DNA of 64,000 bases, from contig NC_092569.1 of the NCBI RefSeq assembly GCF_037975245.1, positions 26,591,168 to 26,655,167 of the forward strand. The letters run 5' to 3'. Source of the DNA: Apostichopus japonicus. Its lineage: Eukaryota > Echinodermata > Holothuroidea > Aspidochirotida > Stichopodidae. The notes beneath the pieces are model-generated. The model saw only the letters and a list, made by a program, of their open reading frames with translations. It had not been told where the DNA came from and did no database searches. Shown here in pieces: positions 1-12,300 of this stretch (within the stretch, counting starts at the first letter, position 1; each line of letters opens with the position of its first letter). The translations under genes were made by a program, and so were the position numbers.

Positions 1-1750
1 TGTGATCTGCAACTGGTTGGTGGGGGGGGGGGGGGGGATGCCCCAAACTGCTATCGTATTTTACATTTAATTGGAGCTCGCTCGAAAGAATGTTAAAGTG
101 CCCACCAACATTCAACTTTGAAATCCTGTGCTCGCCTTGTTGAACCTCAGATGTATACTATGTATACTAGATATATCCTTGACTATTAGCAGTGCATTTT
201 TTTATCAGCATATCAAAATTAATTCTGTGCATAAAGTTACTCTTGAAACTAACGAACTATAAGAAGTCCAGCAAGTTTAATTAAAGAGCATAAACTGTTC
301 AAATGATCACTTCTAAAAAATTGAAAAAAAAGAAAAGAAAAAAAAGCAAAATAAAAGTGGTATAGAAACACATCCTGCACTGAAAACAGTTTCTGTCGTA
401 AAAATATCCTCGAATGTTCACCTTGAGATATTATACTATACGTAGAATATCAGTGGGCAGGATCAGCCCTCACCCTCAACAGGCAGAATATTCCAGAAAA
501 AATCTTAATATGCCAGTATATAAATATACAACATGCATATGCGGTACAACCTGGTGGTAAATTCTTCAACATTGTTTCAAAACTTTCAAAATATAGCACT
601 ATTTTCAATCTAAGAACACACGGTCACCCTTTTACCGAAATTTCTCACACCCCTCTCCTTACACCCACCACTTCGCGACTTAGTATTTTATACCCCCCCT
701 CTCCCCACCGTACAAGGAATGTGTTTACGCCCGTCCGACAAGATACTCATGCTTACCATCTAGTAGTTCACAGGTTCTATATATATACATCCGTGGCAGA
801 CAATCCTTTCAAATATTCGTCAAATTTCTGATGTACGTGAAGGGCTAATGAACAATTGAAACTAAAGTAAATAGCTCTCGTCATGTATCCACGAAGGCCT
901 ATTTATTAACCTAACGAAGGTTTTTTAATGATATTTCTGACATAAATGTTGGTTAAACCGAACGACTTACAGAGCGAAAAACACAATGAACGTTTCATGC
1001 CCGTTATACCAAATAAATATGTTGTTAAACTGTGAACGAAGGAAATCATTGCAAATTATTAGCTGCATTGTATATAAAGCCACACCTGTAGAATACCATT
1101 TGGTATCATTTTCTTGCGGAAGATTGTATCGTTGCAAGGAACTTTGTAGTGGCGACTCAAATTCTACCTTTTCCTATGGCTTGAGTTATTCTTATATCTC
1201 TCTGTGGACTTTATCATTATTCTGTAACAAGAAGAAATATGAAGCAGAGCTACCGTTATCAAGCTGTTGATGGTTCATCTTGTAACTATACTGCTTTGAC
1301 GAAAGGTGATCATATTTTAATTTTTACTTTATCTTTATTTGAACTTTCGCAAAGAAGAGTGTACCTCAGTAAGCCGGGCATAACTTTCCCCGAAGTCATC
1401 AGTTACAAAATGCATAAAAACATATGATGGTTGAAAATATGGCAGTAAACGAGCAGTAAATACTAAAGTAAGCAAAACTATAAGCTTACAAAAGTTCAGT
1501 AAAATAGAGGAAAACATAAAGTAAGAGCACAGAAAAAAAAAAATTATGCAGATGAAGAGACAAACAACGATAAGATAAAATTAAAAGAGTCATAAGTATC
1601 CTTAATTAAAACGGTTTATGCTTGCGGCACTCTTAACATTACTTGGGAAATGGTTCCATTCTTTTGGCCCCAATATAAGAAAACCGTCTTTTATTCAATT
1701 CGGTTCACTGAACCCCCCCCCCCCCCCGATAGACCTCTTGTTCTTTAAAC
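1..1750. other. No gene recognised
   Basis: AT-rich sequence with a poly-G run near the start and short homopolymers. Short open frames occur on both strands, but none has recognisable motifs or plausible exon borders. I see nothing to annotate as a gene. Confidence 0.5.
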
Positions 1751-1754
1751 TTTG

Positions 1755-1757
<3 letters not shown>

Positions 1758-1824
<67 letters not shown>
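1758..1824. repeat. (TA)n microsatellite
   Basis: An almost perfect alternating TA tract. Smaller TA tracts follow at about 1886-1910 and 3199-3270. The Ile/Tyr-rich open frames over these tracts are translation artefacts. Confidence 0.95.
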
Positions 1825-1829
<5 letters not shown>

Positions 1830-2248
1830 CACACATGTATATATTTCAACAAACAATTTTAATCTTCTTCTTTTTTCTTTTCTAATATATATATATATGT
1901 ATATATATATTTCGAAATATATAAATTTATGTGTGTATTTGTAGGGGGAGTGTAGATTGATTATCATTTTTGCTGATTTTTTTCTTACTATTCTTACTAT
2001 TTGTATGCATGTCATTAAGCACAGTAAAATGTTGGTTATCGTGGTACCTTCAAATGTAGGAACCCGAGAGAGGAGAAAGGTAGGGTGATATTTTAATTGC
2101 TTTTCATATACTGACACAAAGTGTTAATGGAAAATATCATTTTAATATCATTATATTTTATTATATATATATTGTTTTGGTTGAGTTGGTTAGAATCGTG
2201 TTTGATCTCTAGAATAATGCAAAATATGTCACCACAAACAGAACTAGT

Positions 2249-2335
2249 ATTGTTCGATACAGGTGACAAACGCCTACAGTGGAATACGACCTTCCTTACC
2301 GGTTTTGAACCTCTGGACATACAATCAGCGTCCCC
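2249..2335 (+). repeat. SINE-flank repeat, partial copy
   Basis: This stretch, from the start of gtattgttcgataca to the caatcagcgtc at its end, is the reverse complement of 3110-3196 with a few differences. It lacks the tRNA-like part that follows in the other copy. It is a truncated copy of the same repeat in opposite orientation. Confidence 0.7.
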
Positions 2336-2344
2336 CAACTCGAA

Positions 2345-2690
2345 GAGTTGGTCAAGGTCTGCTGTACAGTAACATCACTACTTATGCTTCAAATAATGGT
2401 TTCTTGTCAAGGTATTTCGGGGTTTCGCGAGGTGTCCATCAAGGGTGTCCTCTCAGCCCTTACCTTTTTATCACGTATACTGAAATATTAAACTCATTAA
2501 ATAAGACTAATATTCTCATCAATGAGATAGATATTTCTATCAAATCAAGTATCAAATTTGTTTTCGTGTCAGGGCTTAATATCGATAAATCAAATGCTTT
2601 TCTCATTGGTTCTTTTGTTAAGCTCTACAGAGTTGTTAAGCTTTCAGAGTTGTTGACAATTGACAATTCATAACCATGGACGTTAAATAT
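2345..2690 (+). pseudogene. LINE reverse-transcriptase fragment
   Basis: The plus-strand translation contains a reverse-transcriptase block of the type GVHQGCPLSPYLF followed by a TEILN-like segment, and later a VSGLNIDKSNAFLIGS stretch. This matches the LINE pattern of an RQGDPLSPYLF block followed further on by SGLKINKSK. The catalytic Y/F-ADD box expected between them has been lost, so the copy is internally deleted. The flanks are other repeats. It resembles the L1/Tx1-type remnant at 57.5-59.3 kb and is probably a dead fragment of a related family. The family assignment is an inference from motif style. Confidence 0.6.
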
Positions 2691-3043
2691 GAATCTAAGA
2701 GACTGACTTTGGTCAGCTTGCGGCTCTGAAATGCCAATGATGGCTTCTTCGTGAGTTCCCGAGGATCTAAAATACATACAAACATTCATACCGTGATTAC
2801 ATTAATTTGTTCAATATTTGAATTTGTAAAAGCTCTATAAAGTATCTAGGTATATCGCTTTCTCGCACCATTGCGGAAGACTTTTTCCGTTTGAATTATG
2901 TCCCAAACATGATTCTAACCAACTCGAAAGAGATGCTTTGAACTGACTTTTGTTAATGAAAATGGAGGCAAACGACAAAGGCAAATGAATATATATAATT
3001 GAAATCGTAATGAGTTGTAAAATCCAGAACAGTGAATAAACTT

Positions 3044-3196
3044 CCAGCCACCGGGATCCGAACCCGGGCCTCCCGCTTTATATGCGGACACCCTAACCAC
3101 TAGGCTATGGACGCTGATTGTATGTCCAGAGGTTCGAAACCGGTAAGGAAGGCCGTAATTCCACTGTAGGCGTTAATCACCTGTATCGAACAATAC
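3044..3196 (-). mobile_element. tRNA-derived SINE-like repeat
   Basis: Read on the minus strand, 3114-3044 is tRNA-like. It has an A-box-like TAGCCTAGTGGTTAGG, a five-pair anticodon stem with loop ATATAAA, and a T arm CCGGG-TTCGGAT-CCCGG containing the B box GGTTCGGATCC. The acceptor stem pairs poorly (GCGTCCA against TGGCTGG), so it is not a functional tRNA. About 80 bases upstream (3115-3196) recur in inverted orientation at 2249-2335, which shows a dispersed repeat. A tRNA-derived SINE with internal pol III promoter boxes is the best reading. A plain tRNA pseudogene is the alternative. Confidence 0.6.
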
Positions 3197-3199
3197 AAA

Positions 3200-5163
3200 T
3201 ATATATATATATATTTATATATATAAATATATATATACATATATTTATATATGTATATATATATTTATATAATATTATTAATAATATAATTTTATTTATA
3301 TCATATGTATTTATTCAAAATAATTCTATATAACTTTAAACTTTTTTCCTTGACATGGTTTACTCTTTAATTTTGACTGTGGAAAAGTTGTGATCATATA
3401 TGACTTTCATTAAAATAATAAGGCTTCGCACAGATTGGTACCAGTTACACAGGAAATGAAAACATGATTCAACTTGGTCCATATGTGACGTCGCAGATTA
3501 TTGCCCATTCAACTCTTTTACGTTACAAAGGTCTAGCTTGTGTACGTCTAGATATAGACTTGCTTCAAATTTGGTTTGATTCGAAGTATAAAAGAATAGT
3601 TTAATTGATTTGGTCACAAATAATCTTGCTGTTTACAGTTCTGCCACGTTACATTTTTTACATGATTGTTTGCAGCCAGCGAACAACATCCTTCTGTGCC
3701 ACCTGTTGAGAAGCACAACTAAAATGGCGACATCATCTAACACGTGCACTAAGAAGATTCAGACGACCACTGCTACCTCTGGCTCTAATGTAGGTTTACC
3801 TTTTAGCGATTCGTGTAGAGGAGTAGCTGGACTTTTTCTTATGGGGTGGGAGAAGAGGCGGGGGGTGGGGTGGGGGTGGAGCAGGTCATGCAGAACATAC
3901 TTCTACCAAAAAACCATACTTTTGACAATGTTTGCCATGGAGGGGGGGGGGGGTGGTTGGGATGGGTAGGGTTAAGACAAAAGTATATTTTTTGTGGAGG
4001 AGGAGAACAATACTGACAAATTATTCAGAGCAGATATAAAAACCTCTAGATCGTGCGTAATAACAAAGCTATACTGGCTCATTTGATTTTGTTACATTAT
4101 GATTTTACTCAATATTGCAATTTGAAATTGCGGCAATTGAAATACAAATTTATTTTCATCCTGTGTATGAATGCGTTTTGAACATATTTGAATATAAAAA
4201 CAGAAACATATGTCCAATACTCGTCAGAGATCCACGGGATATCCCCCACTCTCGCTCTATTTCTCTCTATATTTTCATTTGTCCCTGCTCTTTCTCTCAT
4301 TCATATCTTCATATTTACTAACCAGTCTGTATACGACTCTTCTTTGATTTTATGAATATGAGGTCCAGCTTTTCTAAAAAACAAAGCAAATATCGGTTAA
4401 AAATCCAAACAAATTTACATTTAATATTTATTCGAATTTCTAATTCGTTGTTGACAATTTCGACTATTTTATGAAAAGTTTACCTTCTTACGGTTATATG
4501 TTTCTGTTATTTATTAAATTTTAAGTTCTTGTCTTACATTTCGACCATTTGGTAACAAACTTGCAACTACTAACCCCAAAATATCATTTTTATTTTGCAT
4601 TTTATCGCATTTTTATGATATTAAAACTCGAATAAGTATAGGAACAAGTGGAAATTTCGACATTTATTTTCAAACATCCCACTATTTTAACTATAAATTC
4701 CTAATAGTTTATTTCAAAATGTAAACTTTTCCTGACGACTAGAATTAGGCTTCCTTCTAAATGTCGATTGTTTATTAGATATTTTATAGAAATTGTATGT
4801 GTTTTATGTACAAATTTGGAGATGATTTATCTCGAAACGTTGCCTTTTGAAGTATTATTTTTTCCTTCCGCCGCTTCGTTAGTTATCGACTTTTCATCAT
4901 TAAATATCAGTTTTTTTTTTAAATTTCTGCTGTTCATGAAATTGTGACATGTTAGGGCGAAATCCATCGTCAAAGTATCGACAAAAAAGAAAATGGTCGA
5001 CGGATTTTTTTGGAACCGGAAGACCTTGTGTTAGCCTACTGGAAAGATTAAGCTGAATGATTGTGTACACAAGTTATATATTATCCAAATTGGAAAAGAT
5101 ATGTCACTTCATGGATTGCTTGCTTGCTATTAAGTAACTTGATTATTTCAATGTTATTATTAG
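3200..5163. other. Mostly unannotated; possible linker exon remnant near 3674-3794
   Basis: Most of this stretch is AT-rich and featureless. At 3674 a good acceptor (ttgtttgcag) is followed by CCAGCGAA, the same opening bases as the last linker exon of the minus-strand FReD gene. A Thr-rich reading follows in another frame (TTTATSGSN). The expected phase-1 frame meets a stop after about 16 codons. It could be the decayed linker exon of the orphan plus-strand FReD copy at 5164, but the support is weak. Confidence 0.25.
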
Positions 5164-5292
5164 ATGAAAGACTGCTCGGATGTCTTCAATGCTGGTTTTA
5201 CTACCAATGGCATATACACCATCAATCCAACTAACTGGAATGGGGCGTCATTTGATGTCTTCTGTAACATGACTGACGGAGGAGGATGGACG
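5164..5292 (+). pseudogene. Orphan first FReD exon (fibrinogen-related domain)
   Basis: A 129-nt open exon bounded by an acceptor (ttattattag) and a strong donor (gacg|gtaagtct). It encodes the start of a fibrinogen C-terminal domain: a DC pair, the YTINPTNWNG block, F-V-F-CNM and the TDGGGWT signature. It has the same length, phase and donor as the minus-strand exon 31459-31587, so the two are paralogues. I find no following VFQRR-type exon on this strand before RPS20, and a transposon terminus starts 29 bases past the donor. It is either a stranded piece of a duplicated gene or the surviving exon of a broken copy. The exon itself is intact. Confidence 0.75.
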
Positions 5293-5321
5293 GTAAGTCT
5301 AGTATGACATCCTATAGTATA

Positions 5322-7106
5322 CAGGCGCGTATCCAGGAGGGGGGGGGGGGCGTTGGGGGTGCGCGCCCCCCGGGTAAGAAAAAGAGGAGAGAAAAAAAGA
5401 GAAGAAAAAGGATAAAAAGAGGGGAAAAAAGAGGAGGAGGAGAGGAAGGAAGGGAAAAGAAAAAGAAGAAAGAGAGAAAAAGGAGAAAAGGAGGGAGTAA
5501 AAGAAAAACCCCAAGACACCGGGAAGAGAAAGGGGAACAGTGACATCATTTCAGCGCTTATCCCTATTATATACACAGGGTAGCCAATGACGGATCAAGG
5601 ATTTCCGAAGGGGCGTGTGCCTCACCCTACCCCTTACACCGACAACTCCATTTTTGAAGTTCCATTTTTCCTCTCTCACTCATGATCTATATATATATAC
5701 TATATATGGTCTGTCATAACGCGTGTGTGTGTATATACGCCTCAAAATTGTGCTATGAAACCAACTGTGGCTGGTCTCGAACTCGACCATGTCGTCGGGG
5801 AACATGACGCATTTCGGTAAGGGGGCGATCGCCCCCCCCCCTTCAGCATATTTTTTTTAATATGATATTGCTAGTAATTTCAAAATAGAAAGTGCTTAGA
5901 TGCAACTTACAAGGCCTGGGAAGTGTCATTTCCAGCGATCTGGGAGGCATTTCGGCCAAAATTTTCATGTACGCTTCGCGCCAAATTATGGTGGCGCTAT
6001 GCTTAGATAATTTGCCTACCCGCTTCGCCCCTCCCTTGGCAAATTCCTGGCTAAGCGCCTGTTCGAATTTGTAAAGCAAACAGCAGATATCACATCATAT
6101 AAGTGAGCATGAAAATGGCGTTCCAGGATGAACAGCCTCAAAACTGTCCGACTTGCCCGAAAAAACAACCAAAAATTTCGCGCGCTCCACGCGCTTTCAA
6201 TATGTTAATGTCAATATCATATAAGCAAGCATCGGTTATTACATCGCATGCCATCGTATACCGTACGGTCCGTGAAAGTTGCGCAGTATACCGCGGGATG
6301 CTAATGTAAACAACGAAATGTCTTATGTAGATAGAGAAAAAGCATGGAGGTCCAATTATGTCAAAACTCTCTTATACATTAGTAATGGCGAATTAGGGGC
6401 TGCAGCCCCCCCCCCCCCCCCCCCGCCTCTTACACCTATGTGTGTAGTGTTCGGTTTCGGAAATATCTGTTATTTTTCATTTCCTTCAACCAAGTTTTAT
6501 AATAGCCGTTATAAGAGGTTTTAATATTTGGACACCAATAAATTAACTGTGTCTGAATTTTCGAAAATTTCTGACCAGCATTGTTCATCACACTTCCCTC
6601 CACTCGTGCAATTTTGACCGGTCTGTTAGGGGTTGAAGGAGGTTTTTCTATATTGGTTGTCCATAGATGAAATTTTTTGGAACATTATGGGTATGTTTTG
6701 AAGTGAGTTTATTCACGAGAATGCGAATTTTCAAATTCTGAACAGATAATGGGCTTAAAACCTTGAAAAGTGGGGGTGACGGATATTGTGGGCCGCGACG
6801 TAGAATCACCTACAAAAGCAATGATCCACAGGACATGCGATGAGGTCGAACATGATTTGTGACTGGTGACAATCTTCAAAAAGTTTATGGATTGAAAAAA
6901 AACTATTGGGAAATACTTGGTTCTCAGGCAAAAGGTGTACATCTGGTTGGTCATTTTCAAGCCCGAGAAGTACCATTTCCGGTGATCTGGGGGGTATCAA
7001 AACCCGAAATTTTCTTATACGCTGCTCGCCAACCGATGGTGGCGCTCCGCTTAGATAGTAATTCGCGCCCCCCCCCCCTGGTTAGAAAATCCTGGATACG
7101 CCCCTG
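5322..7106. mobile_element. DNA transposon with CAGGCGCGTATCCAGGA ends, containing a second family copy
   Basis: The left end CAGGCGCGTATCCAGGA and right end TCCTGGATACGCCCCTG are inverted repeats with one mismatch, followed inward by G-rich and C-rich tracts. A block at about 5925-6070 resembles the block at about 6955-7106 (both include a GGTGGCGCT core and end like the terminus), so two related ends are present and one copy may be nested. I see no clear target duplication; the flanks are tatagtata and tatactgta. No transposase frame is visible, so it is non-autonomous. A purine-rich, G/A-biased tract fills 5380-5540. Confidence 0.55.
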
Positions 7107-9200
7107 TATACTGTATTGCTTTATTTCGATTTCTTTATTGTTACTTCCACATTATTTGTTATTGTATTGTATGTATAATTTTGCTTTTGAATTGGTAGAA
7201 ATAAATCAATCAAATCACACTGTACAAAAATGGTGTCTGCGTCCTGATCTAAAAGAATATCGAAAGGTCCAATTGTGTATGTAATTATATGCGCTTGCTT
7301 TGAAGGTCAACTGCGTTAAATGTTCCCAAAAGTAAAACATAATTGACGTTTTAACTATTCTATATCAATGTAGACTTTTCTTTTTGAGTCGCTCGCGAAA
7401 GTCTATCTTGACATTTAGATGTCAAAATGAGGAAATGTCTCTCAAAGGGTAACCAACAGGTGACATTTTAGGGTCCTTGTGGCAAATTAAATGCGTCAAA
7501 CAAGTACCCCGTCACAGATTAGATTTTGTATGGGGGGGGGGGGGAATGGGTGTGCTGGCTTAGGCAGGAGTCAACCCAGTGCTCAGGAAAGTACCACGTT
7601 TGTCTATTCACCACGTCCGCATACGACCCATTGTTCTGTAAAGAATTCGGGAAGGGAGGGGTTGCCCTGTAATACCTAGGAAGTAGTTTCACAGCAAGTG
7701 ACTTGGGTTAAGACGGTGGATCAGTAGTTTGGTTTTCGTGGACAGGTTCTCCTTTAGGTGACTCTGGCGAACATCCCCTGATTTTCGCTATGTGAGAAGC
7801 TCCCGCCTTTCCCAGGAGAACTCTGGGTTGCACCCTTGACCAGTATTAGTAGAAAACGATTGACGAACAAATGCATCCCTGTATTTTGACAAGTAGCGAC
7901 AATCTAAGGACGCTATTTCACTAAAACTTCTCTGTCAGTTACTTATGGGTTTAAATGGGGGCGTTATAAAGAATTTTTCTTCAATCTCGCCATATTAATC
8001 TTGACCAGGACCAAACCAAGAGTTTTGACATTACGTGGTCACATGTATGTATTCATCTTGTTTAAGCTTTGAAGCCGTCAAATAGAGATTGTGCAGGGTT
8101 TACGCTCCCTGCTGATTGACTGTTTCATGGTTACCTTATCGAGATGTGAGGCAACTTCACAGTGGTGTGTGTCTGAGGGTAGGTGGGTACTACCAAAAGG
8201 AACAGGGTCAACAGGGATTATGAAATTTACACTATTTCATCTTCACAACAAGTCAGAATACCCCCTCGAGGCTCCCAAAATGACCAATGTATGCTGAAAA
8301 CTCTAAATATGTAGCGTTTAACGTTACAAGTTTCTACAAATATCATGGAAACTAAGACTTGGTCCTACGTTGTTCTCTCTTTGTCAAAATCAACGGAATA
8401 ACTGTCTAGAAATAAACCATATTTGACTCAATTTTGACCCGACAATTTGCACCATTAATGCTTTCGCTGTGAAAATTTAAGGAAACACCCATTCGGATAC
8501 TAACAATTGTCCTTCAATGTTGAAACAGACCAGTTAAGCTGTCACAAGATGTAAATATAACAAAATGTAACTTTGCAAACATCTGCAGTAAGACTAAATA
8601 TGTAACCCTTTCTTCACTTTCACAAGTATGATTTATTCTGTTCTAATTAAGTGTTAACTAAGTGCAATTTTTTGTAAGAACATTTATTGCAAACATGAAG
8701 ATATTCGTTTATAGCTCAATTAACCCTTTACCGCATGGGGGGGGGGGTGCCGCCAGGATGCAAAAATGCATTGTAGTTTAGTTGATGTAACATAAGCAGT
8801 TTTCTTCACTTTCACAATTTGACCACTGGTGACCCTAAATGACCTTTGACCTCCACCAAGAACAATATGCTTCTTGTAATTAATGTGATACTTCTACACA
8901 ACAAATATGAAAGTGGTCTGACATTCCCTTCTAGAGATATCGTGTTTACAAGCTGGGCGTCACAAACGCACTCACACACATACATACACACATACGCCAT
9001 CATGAACGCAAAGGTTAGGATTATCATCGAAACCAATAAATGTCTTTCACAGAAAAGAAACTACCTGGATGCCATTCTCACCTGCAGGTGCAGAACACTT
9101 TCATGATTTTTGTTGTTGTTGACAATTTAGGAAGATTTACTGAAAATATTCACTTAAAGAAAAAAAAAAAAAAACTCAAGAAGCATGCTTGGTAAGTTTC
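7107..9200. other. No gene recognised
   Basis: Intergenic sequence downstream of RPS20 with poly-G runs (around 7533 and 8740) and part of a dispersed repeat at 8776-8910. No open frame has recognisable motifs. Confidence 0.45.
8776..8910 (+). repeat. Dispersed repeat, copy 1 (second copy 10583-10745)
   Basis: The two stretches share gatgtaacat-agcagttttcttca, an acaatttgacc/cgatttgacc segment, aatgacctttgac-tccacca-aaacaata and a gtggtacttct-like end, with divergence and a short insertion in the second copy. The second copy lies inside an RPS20 intron. Each contains one TGACCTTTGAC motif. Confidence 0.65.
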
Positions 9201-9206
9201 ACTCAT

Positions 9207-9212
9207 TTTATT
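9207..9212 (-). terminator. Candidate RPS20 polyadenylation signal
   Basis: On the minus strand this reads AATAAA, about 100 bases past the RPS20 stop codon. It is the first such hexamer I find in a plausible place. Confidence 0.5.
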
Positions 9213-9311
9213 AACTGTTTGAAAAACAGGCAGAAATAAATTTCTGAAAATATCAAACATTATCATCGACAACTGGATGCCTTCAGTCATATGGCGGCTG
9301 ATGTTTCCAGT

Positions 9312-12300
9312 CTATGCATCGGCGATGGTGACCTCAACCTCGACACCAGGTTCGATGCTGATCGATGTCTGGTCAAACAGATAATTAAGGAAAGAAGAAG
9401 ATGTAATTAAATCAAAAAGAGGTGTGTGTAAATCCCCTAACTACCCCCCTCCCACATCTAACAGAGACAATACCTGACCAATTTATCTTTGGCATATATG
9501 AATAATCTTGTTCCATTTGGGAGATATATCCTAGTTTTAAAAGTAACTGTCTGGGGGCTTAGGGGCTACCATTTACTAAATCTATGATGTCATACTGCCA
9601 CGGGGATCTGTAACCTTTGACCTCATCTGATCGGACTTCATGCAAATCTGTTCTCTGGACCTACCCTTTGTAAAGCAAGACCTGCTCCAGTCGTAAGCCT
9701 TGAGACCTTATGCTATGCATAGAGATCACACTCCCATGCAGCATTCCTGCCCCTTTCTTGGCAAATATCGAAGGCCTTTTTTACCCCGGTTGTCCCCCGA
9801 CAGCCGGGCCTTAATATTCGGTTGTCTGAACAGCAAATTTGGTTCTCCTACTATTTTTAGCAATGTAACAAAGGATGACAAGTATATACATCATAAGAGA
9901 GAGAGAGATGTGTAGGTCTCATGAAAAGAACACCAGCTTTGTGGGTGTGACAAATATTTCATTTGACCTATCTGGGGTTATTTGGCTACAAAAGCAATCT
10001 GAATTTAATGTAAAGGACTAGTCCTCCGTGTGACAAACTCCAAAGTTGATGATATTGGCCATCCAAACAGAAATTTGAGCCTTTGGCACAATCATTTAAA
10101 AAATTGTCCTGCTATTAGAGCAGTTGTATTGTATTAATTTTTCCTAAAATGTCTTCATGTTGTTTTCCATACTAAACTGATTTTGTTTCTTCCTCTTTCA
10201 ATACTGAAATCTTAGAGATAATGCTGTCTGACTTTAACTGGCTGGAATCATCTTGTTTGTAATATACCCAGTAAGCTTGGCTCAAGGTCATTGACCCGAC
10301 ACAAACAGTTACTTTAAAGCCTCATTACGTGTTCTGTCATATTCACGGCCATATGGACACTCATATCGATGGTCTTTTTGACAATTAATTGCATTAGTTA
10401 TTGACAATATGATATGGTATATACTTTTCTGCCAAAACATCGGCACACCAATAGAGATTGAGAGGATCGTAATCCCAATGTGAACATCACTCACATGATA
10501 AGTGTCAGAATTGCTTTTAAAAACACTCCATCTCTTCAATGGACAAAAAGCAAACCAACCAGAAGGCAACAATGCATTGTGGTTTCGATGATGTAACATG
10601 AGCAGTTTTCTTCATGAATCTGAAGTAATATATAGTGAGGGTGTACATGTTTACAAGGGTTTCACGATTTGACCTCTGATGAACCCAAATGACCTTTGAC
10701 ATCCACCAAAAACAATAGTCTTCTTTAACTCAATGTGGTACTTCTATCGAAACCAAAGACAGTCACCATTGTAATTATGTGATCGTTTACTACACAATAG
10801 CCAATGTTTTTTCGTCATTCTTTAATGACCATTGGAATTGAATGGTATAAAATGAGCCTATTAACTACTGACAGGCTGAGGCAATACTCTTCAAAGAGAA
10901 GGATACAATCTGCTTGACAATCTCTGACGGGCTCTGGAGATCAATGATCCTCTTATGGATCCTCATCTGAAACCTGTCCCATGTCTTGGATCCTTCTCCA
11001 CATGGTGTCTTCCTGGTGGTGATCCGGAGGGTCTTGGTGGGCATCCTGACGGGTCCTTTGACCTTCAGGTTCTTGGCGAGAGCACCTGCTTTCAAGTCAG
11101 CACACACTGAATGGAAAATAAAAAAAAAAAATGACAATCCACTTTCTTCAAGTATTCGGAACAAAAGTGTAACAATGAAAGGAAAGTATACAATGACAGT
11201 GTTAGAGTATAATAGTGACATCACAGACCATTTTATAAGAGACATCACAGACTATAATCAAGGATAGAAACAAAAAAAAAAGGTACTTTGGGAGTTGAAT
11301 AACTCAATTTAAATGCATCTAATATTTAACTCTGTGGTAACTGTCTTCAGGAAATAGCTGAAAGGGTTGGATTAACATTTAGAAAGATAAGACCAGTTAC
11401 AGTAGAAAAGTCAAAGCAAAACAAAGCCTGCTGCCTCACTAGGACTAATGAATATATAATCTGGTCATTTAGAGCAAAGTGCTATGCAAAATTGCTGAAC
11501 AAGTGTAGGGATGCACCGGACCCAAATTTTTGGATCCGGCCGGAACCGGATTTTTCCGTATAGTACATGAAATCCGGCCGGATAAAATCCAGCCGGAACC
11601 GGATTTGTTCATTACACAAAAGAAAGTCATTAATAAGAAGTAGAAGTATGAAACAAGGAGCAAATCTTAGGAGAGGTATACGCATATTATAATGAAGGTG
11701 AAATTAAGACCCCATTTATGAGATTATAAATGACTTGAAGTGGTTTAATCTACATTCTTTAATAAAATAACTACTGTACAATATAATTGTTGACAAGCTT
11801 GATACAGTACAGTATGTAAATTTCTTTGCTGGAAAAATACTGCATACTACCTATGAAGTTTGTTTTAAAACGGGAAGCTACATTTCACAAATCTCATACT
11901 TTATACTAAATAAAAAGATTGTTTAATTGTTGTAATAAAACTACTATCTGAATTTAGAATTGTCTTTTATTATTCATTATTTGGTAACAAATGTTTACAC
12001 TGCAATATTATCTGTAAAATAAATAAAAAAAAGCATTGTATCTTTCCAGAAGAAGAAGAAACTTCTTATCTATCTTTATCTATCCTTTAAAATGGTATTG
12101 AATGTTAATTAGAACACTTAATGATTTACGTTTTTCATGAACTTTTAGGAACTTTCATGGTGACAAGAGATATCCAAGAGAATGCCAACAATCATGGGAA
12201 AGTAAAGATTCAATGGAACAGTATTTTGACTGATAAGTATATGAATGGTCTATTTTAACTGCACAATATTAAACTGATGAAGGCTGCAAGAAATGACTTC

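Noticed and set aside
1695-2117. 140-residue minus-strand frame rich in Ile and Tyr
   Set aside because: Produced by the TA microsatellite; the same holds for frames at 16929-17132 and 17342-17635.
3044-3114. Functional tRNA gene
   Set aside because: The acceptor stem has mismatches at several positions and the flank is a dispersed repeat; it fits a SINE.
5160-5576. 138-residue minus-strand frame over the FReD exon
   Set aside because: It is the antisense of the plus-strand exon and of a purine-rich transposon end; Phe/Ser/Pro-rich with no motifs.
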